From positions 1,302,001 through 1,366,000 of the forward strand of contig NZ_OZ244111.1 of assembly GCF_965215655.1 (NCBI RefSeq): a stretch of 64,000 nt of DNA, given 5' to 3'. The notes below the pieces were generated by a model. It did no database searches. It saw only the letters and a list, made by a program, of their open reading frames with translations, and was not told the DNA's origin. Below are positions 60,218 through 64,000 of this stretch, one piece after another (the stretch's first letter is position 1; each line of letters begins with the position of its first letter). The stretch is from Nioella sp965215655. GTDB taxonomy: Bacteria; Pseudomonadota; Alphaproteobacteria; Rhodobacterales; Rhodobacteraceae. The translations under genes and the position numbers were made by a program.

Positions 60218-62635
60218 ATGGATATTTTCGACGATGAAGAGGCCTTCTCGGCCGCCTCCCTCTCGCAACGCGCCATGGCCGCGCGGCCCGCGCCCTATCT
60301 CGACGGGCTGAACCCGCCGCAGCGCGAAGCGGTGGAAACGCTGGATGGGCCGGTGCTGATGCTGGCAGGCGCGGGCACGGGCAAGACCCGGGCGCTGACC
60401 GCCCGCATCGCGCATCTTCTCTCCACGGGCAAAGCGCGCCCGAACGAGATCCTCGCCGTGACCTTCACCAACAAGGCCGCGCGCGAGATGAAGACCCGCG
60501 TGGGTGCGCTGCTCGGTCAACCGGCGGAAGGCATGCCCTGGCTTGGCACTTTCCACGCGATCTGCGTGAAGCTTCTGCGCCGTCATGCGGAACTTGTGGG
60601 GCTGAAGTCGAATTTCACCATTCTGGACACAGACGATCAGGTGCGGCTGATGAAGCAGCTGATCATTGCCGAAAACATCGACGAAAAACGCTGGCCCGCC
60701 CGCGCGCTTGCCGCCGTGATCGACAAGTGGAAGAATCGCGCCTGGACGCCCGAAAAGGTCCCGGCGGGCGAGGCCGGGGCCTTCAATGACCGGGGCGTGG
60801 AGCTTTACGCCGCCTACCAGCAGCGCCTGAAATCCCTCAATGCCTGCGATTTCGGGGACCTGCTGCTCCACATGGTCACCATTTTCCAGACCCATGAGGA
60901 TATCCTCCAGCAATACCAACGCTGGTTCCGCTACATCCTGGTGGACGAATACCAGGACACCAACGTCGCCCAGTATCTCTGGCTGCGGCTGCTGGCGCAG
61001 GCCCATAAGAACATCTGCTGCGTGGGCGATGACGACCAGTCGATCTATGGCTGGCGCGGGGCCGAGGTGGGCAACATCCTGCGCTTCGACAAGGATTTTC
61101 CGGGCGCCAAGGTGATCCGGCTGGAACAGAATTACCGGTCTACCCCCCATATCCTCGCCGCCGCGTCGGGCGTGATTGCAGGGAACAAGGGGCGGCTTGG
61201 CAAGGAGTTGTGGACCGAGGCCGAGGAGGGCGAGAAGGTCCGCCTCATTGGCCATTGGGACGGCGATGAAGAAGCCCGTTGGGTCGGCGAAGAAATCGAG
61301 GCGATGCAGCGGGGCACACGTGGGCAAGACCCGATCAGCCCCGACGGAATGGCGATCCTCGTCCGTGCCTCCCACCAGATGCGCGCCTTCGAGGATCGGT
61401 TCCTGACCATCGGTCTGCCCTACCGCGTCATCGGAGGCCCCCGCTTTTACGAGCGGATGGAGATCCGGGATGCCATGGCCTATTTCCGGCTGGTCGTCAG
61501 CCCCGAGGATGACCTGGCCTTTGAACGGGTCGTCAACACCCCCAAGCGCGGCCTGGGCGATAAGGCACAGCAAAAGATCCAGATGGCGGCGCGCACCAAT
61601 GGCGTGTCCCTTCTGGAAGGCGCGAAAGTGCTGCTCGCGGCCAAGGGGCTGACCGGCAAGGGCGCCAAAGAATTGCAGCGCTTTGTCGAGGGGATCGAGC
61701 GTTGGCGCGGGCTGATGCTGGGGCCGATGCGCGCCGTGGGGCCGGTAGATGATCTCATAGAAGAGGACGTCCCTCAAGGGACGCTCAACCATGTCGAACT
61801 GGCCGAGATGATCCTTGACGAGTCCGGCTACACCGAGATGTGGCAGAACGACAAGACGCCCGAAGCGCCGGGGCGACTGGAAAACCTCAAGGAACTGGTG
61901 AAAGCGCTGGAAGGGTTCGAGAACCTGCAAGGCTTCCTCGAACATGTGTCGCTCATCATGGATAATGAATCTGACGAGACCGAGGAAAAGGTCACGCTGA
62001 TGACGCTCCATGCCGCCAAGGGGCTGGAATTTCCCGCCGTCTTCCTGCCGGGGTGGGAGGACGGGCTTTTCCCCAGTCAACGCGCCATGGATGAGGAAGG
62101 GCTGAAGGGCCTCGAAGAGGAGCGGCGGCTGGCCTATGTGGGCATCACGCGGGCGGAGGAGATCTGCACGATTTCCTTCGCAGGGAACCGGCGCGTCTAT
62201 GGCCAGTGGCAATCGCAATTGCCAAGCCGTTTCATCGACGAACTGCCGGAAGCGCATGTGGAGGTGCTGACCCCGCCGGGGCTCTATGGCCATCAGGGCA
62301 GCATGGGCGGTGCGCAGGATTATGGCCGCTCGGGGCTGGAAGAACGCGCCGTGCGGGCCGATGTCTACAACTCGCCGGGCTGGAAGCGGCTTCATGCCAA
62401 TACCGGCGCGCGGGGCATGAGCCAGCCGCGCGAATCGCGCAACTTCACCATCGACGCTTCGGCAGAATCGGCTTTCACCATCGGTGAGCGGGTCTTTCAC
62501 CAGAAATTCGGCTACGGCCGGGTGGAGGGCGTGGAAGGCGACAAGCTGGAGATCGCCTTCGACAAGGCGGGCATAAAGCGGGTCGTGGGCCGGTTCCTGG
62601 TGGCCGCCGATCAGGCCGACGACGTGCCGTTCTAG
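60218..62635 (+). CDS. uvrD: UvrD/Rep/PcrA family ATP-dependent DNA helicase
   Basis: An 805-residue superfamily 1A helicase. Q-motif GLNPPQREAVETLDGPVLML, Walker A AGAGTGKT, motif Ia AVTFTNKAAREMK, motif II ILVDEYQDTN, motif III VGDDDQSIYGWRGA, motif IV VIRLEQNYRST, motif V LMTLHAAKGLEF and motif VI YVGITRAEE. A Tudor-like C-terminal domain (VFHQKFGYGRVEGVEGDKLE) matches PcrA/UvrD. The start at 60218 (MDIFDDEEAF) is chosen over a longer frame whose first 87 codons overlap the divergent promoter. Confidence 0.95.
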   Translation: MDIFDDEEAFSAASLSQRAMAARPAPYLDGLNPPQREAVETLDGPVLMLAGAGTGKTRALTARIAHLLSTGKARPNEILAVTFTNKAAREMKTRVGALLGQPAEGMPWLGTFHAICVKLLRRHAELVGLKSNFTILDTDDQVRLMKQLIIAENIDEKRWPARALAAVIDKWKNRAWTPEKVPAGEAGAFNDRGVELYAAYQQRLKSLNACDFGDLLLHMVTIFQTHEDILQQYQRWFRYILVDEYQDTNVAQYLWLRLLAQAHKNICCVGDDDQSIYGWRGAEVGNILRFDKDFPGAKVIRLEQNYRSTPHILAAASGVIAGNKGRLGKELWTEAEEGEKVRLIGHWDGDEEARWVGEEIEAMQRGTRGQDPISPDGMAILVRASHQMRAFEDRFLTIGLPYRVIGGPRFYERMEIRDAMAYFRLVVSPEDDLAFERVVNTPKRGLGDKAQQKIQMAARTNGVSLLEGAKVLLAAKGLTGKGAKELQRFVEGIERWRGLMLGPMRAVGPVDDLIEEDVPQGTLNHVELAEMILDESGYTEMWQNDKTPEAPGRLENLKELVKALEGFENLQGFLEHVSLIMDNESDETEEKVTLMTLHAAKGLEFPAVFLPGWEDGLFPSQRAMDEEGLKGLEEERRLAYVGITRAEEICTISFAGNRRVYGQWQSQLPSRFIDELPEAHVEVLTPPGLYGHQGSMGGAQDYGRSGLEERAVRADVYNSPGWKRLHANTGARGMSQPRESRNFTIDASAESAFTIGERVFHQKFGYGRVEGVEGDKLEIAFDKAGIKRVVGRFLVAADQADDVPF

Positions 62636-62684
62636 AAGTCGGGCTCGCAGGCTTGCCGCCATCAGGGCGTTGCGGCACAGGCTT

Positions 62685-62942
62685 CTAGCCGAACTTGAGA
62701 TTTCGTGCCCGCCCTATCAGGTCCGGTTTCACTCTGAATGATTGTCTGGCGCCGTTGTAGTCAGGCGTAAAGGTCACCGATTTTCCTGCAAGCGACTGAG
62801 GAGATGTATGCAGAAGGAGTGTATCGACCTCGCAAAACCAGTAAGTCTGGCCATCTTCACCATCGATGTATCCCTTGCCGGTATCTACTTTGTAGGCGTA
62901 ACCCATCCCATCGCAGATGCTGCGTGATACTGTCCCCTTCAA
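62685..62942 (-). CDS. Small cold-shock-like (OB-fold) protein
   Basis: An 85-residue protein. The pattern TGKGYIDGEDGQTYWFCEVD followed by SLAGKSVTFTPDYNGARQSF resembles a diverged cold-shock/OB fold: GKGYI, aromatic WF, then a G-x-x-V-x-F end. The start is TTG at 62942 with GGAGGG six bases before it, a strong site that supports a real gene. It lies convergent to the helicase gene. Possible RNA or DNA binding; not proven. Confidence 0.55.
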   Translation of the reverse strand: MKGTVSRSICDGMGYAYKVDTGKGYIDGEDGQTYWFCEVDTLLLHTSPQSLAGKSVTFTPDYNGARQSFRVKPDLIGRARNLKFG

Positions 62943-63010
62943 TTTACCCTCCGGTCCAAGACGCTATGGCTACTGTTCGGGCCTGCATGGTCGATGTCAA
63001 GCAGTCCCGA

Positions 63011-63607
63011 TCAGCCGATCAAGATCGGCACGAGCGACGCGACCAGCAGCAGCGCCATTACGATATTGAACGCCCGCAGTCGTGCGCCGGTGCCAAGAAA
63101 ACGCTTCACCTGCACCCCCATCCACGCCCAGACTCCGACCGAGGGCAGGTTGATGCAGGCAAAGACAACCGCAACCATCAGCGCCCCGGTCCAGCCTGCG
63201 CCTTCGGGGGCGTAGTTCGTTTGCGCGGTGATCGACATGAAGATCGCCTTGGGGTTCACCCATTGGAACGCTGCGGCCTGAAGGAAGGTCAGGGGCGTGC
63301 CGACGGGCTGGCCCTCTTTCGGGGGTGCGGCGTTGGCGATCTTCCACGCCAGCCACAGAAGATAGGCGGAACAGAGCACCGTCAGCACGATCCTGACGAC
63401 CGGAAAGCTCTCGAACACCTGCACCAGCCCCAGGCCCAGGATGAAGGTCATGAACCCGTGGCCCAGGCTGACGCCCGCCATATGGGGCAGGGTGCGCGCC
63501 AGACCGAAATTGGCACCCGAGGCCATCAGCATCAGGTTATTGGGCCCCGGCGTGATCGAGGTGGCGAGCGCATAGCCCATGAGGGCGAGGATCAGATCTT
63601 GTGTCAT
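63011..63607 (-). CDS. LysE family amino acid exporter
   Basis: A 198-residue membrane protein with about six segments. It opens MTQDLILALMGYALATSITPGPNNLML, where the SITPGPNN block is the LysE/RhtB signature. It exports an amino acid or derivative; the substrate is unknown. Divergent from an Lrp gene with 73 bp between, the usual arrangement for LysE/Lrp control. A frame 75 codons longer is not used. Confidence 0.92.
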   Translation of the reverse strand: MTQDLILALMGYALATSITPGPNNLMLMASGANFGLARTLPHMAGVSLGHGFMTFILGLGLVQVFESFPVVRIVLTVLCSAYLLWLAWKIANAAPPKEGQPVGTPLTFLQAAAFQWVNPKAIFMSITAQTNYAPEGAGWTGALMVAVVFACINLPSVGVWAWMGVQVKRFLGTGARLRAFNIVMALLLVASLVPILIG

Positions 63608-63662
63608 GGTGCTGACGTTAGGCGGTCCCACGCGAAATGTAATTGCAAAGTGACGCCTTCGG

Positions 63663-63675
63663 GCGCAAAATGCGC
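63663..63675. promoter_or_regulatory. Inverted repeat in the LysE/Lrp divergent region
   Basis: GCGCA-AAA-TGCGC, a perfect 5-bp inverted repeat 5 bp before the Lrp gene start. A plausible self-operator of the Lrp protein. Confidence 0.45.
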
Positions 63676-63680
63676 AAGAA

Positions 63681-64000
63681 ATGACGAAGATAGACGAAAA
63701 AGACCGCCAGATATTGCAGGAACTGTCCCGTGACGGGCGGATCAGTAATCTGGAATTGGCCGCCCGCGTGGCCTTGTCTCCCTCGGCCTGCCTGCGCCGG
63801 GTGCAGGCGTTGGAGGCGGCGGGGGTCATCACCGGCTATCGCGCGGTGCTCGACCCGGTGAAGATGGGCGTGGGCTTCACCGCCTATCTGACCGTCGGTC
63901 TGGGCGAGCATTCCAAACAGGCGCAGGCGGCGTTCGAACGCGCCATTTCCCGCAGCCCGGAAGTGCGTGAGTGCCACAACATCACCGGCAATGTGGAATA
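63681..64000 (+). CDS. Lrp/AsnC family regulator (partial at window edge)
   Basis: The first 106 codons of an Lrp-type regulator that continues past the right edge. N-terminal helix-turn-helix KIDEKDRQILQELSRDGRIS with SNLELAARVALSPSACLRRV, then the start of the AsnC effector domain (VGFTAYLTVGLGEHSKQAQA). The ATG at 63681 is the first in frame. Divergent from a LysE exporter, its likely target, with an inverted repeat between. Confidence 0.92.
   Translation, partial: MTKIDEKDRQILQELSRDGRISNLELAARVALSPSACLRRVQALEAAGVITGYRAVLDPVKMGVGFTAYLTVGLGEHSKQAQAAFERAISRSPEVRECHNITGNVE

Noticed and set aside
60023..62662. 879-codon minus-strand frame opposite the helicase gene
   Set aside because: The helicase has all SF1 motifs; the antisense frame is His/Arg/Pro-rich low-information sequence.

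Overview
The window looks like the chromosome of a GC-rich alphaproteobacterium of the order Rhodobacterales (Roseobacter-type). Grounds: high GC with NNC/NNG codon use, the four-gene Anbu peptidase cluster, stand-alone Hint-domain proteins, a sulfide-oxidation cluster with a phosphatase-like/SQR fusion, and one copy of the GTATTTTTGCCAAGATG intergenic element that I remember as common in this order. No rRNA, transposase, integrase or CRISPR array was seen. Species cannot be named.

Layout. 0-4 kb: minus-strand operon ATP-grasp / alpha-E / transglutaminase / Anbu. 4.2-11.5 kb: carbonic anhydrase, DUF2478, two AraC-type regulators, a serine hydrolase, an AsnC-type effector domain and a CoA-transferase/crotonase pair. 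11.6-16.8 kb: MacAB-like exporter operon divergent from a Crp/Fnr regulator, with an FNR-like box between. 17-25.8 kb: the main accessory block, a LuxR-type regulator, six consecutive Hint-domain genes, a HlyC-like acyltransferase inside the row and a terminal alpha/beta hydrolase. 26-31.9 kb: sulfur module (two YeeE/YedE half-transporters, persulfide dioxygenase-like MBL protein, DUF442-SQR fusion, SulP carrier) and a convergent Rrf2 regulator. 32-35.5 kb: NrtR-like Nudix regulator divergent from a membrane-anchored TIR-WD40 protein, separated by a structured 531 bp gap. 35.6-37.7 kb: clpP-clpX. 37.7-43.3 kb: small membrane and secreted proteins, AraC regulator, glycosyltransferase-like protein, tRNA-Tyr, rlmB, YHS and CoA-binding proteins. 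43.3-48 kb: minus-strand his cluster hisB-H-(glsA)-A-F-E. 48-55 kb: secreted hypothetical, Sel1 protein, two duplicated tRNA-Gly genes, TerC, AEC, MAPEG, phosphoesterase, DUF924 and a pilin-like anchored protein. 55-64 kb: pyruvate carboxylase, FMN-dependent hydroxyacid oxidase, UvrD/PcrA helicase, a cold-shock-like small protein, and a LysE exporter divergent from an Lrp regulator that runs off the right edge.

The most unusual region is 17-25 kb. Six proteins each join a different N-terminal module of 100-131 residues to a Hint domain of almost constant length (the first Cys plus 186 residues in five copies, plus 188 in one). All keep the Hint Cys and TxxH residues. Copies 2 and 3 share a 416 bp tract with seven differences. 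A HlyC-family acyltransferase whose expected catalytic His is Tyr lies 31 bp upstream of copy 3. A diversifying set of self-cleaving modules is the best reading, but this is inference.

Other items: a TIR gene beside an ADP-ribose-sensing type regulator, four adjacent 20-bp perfect palindromes after hisE, two candidate structured RNAs (32.8 and 42.7 kb), three FNR-like operators, and two small genes (49 and 85 residues) supported by strong ribosome binding sites.
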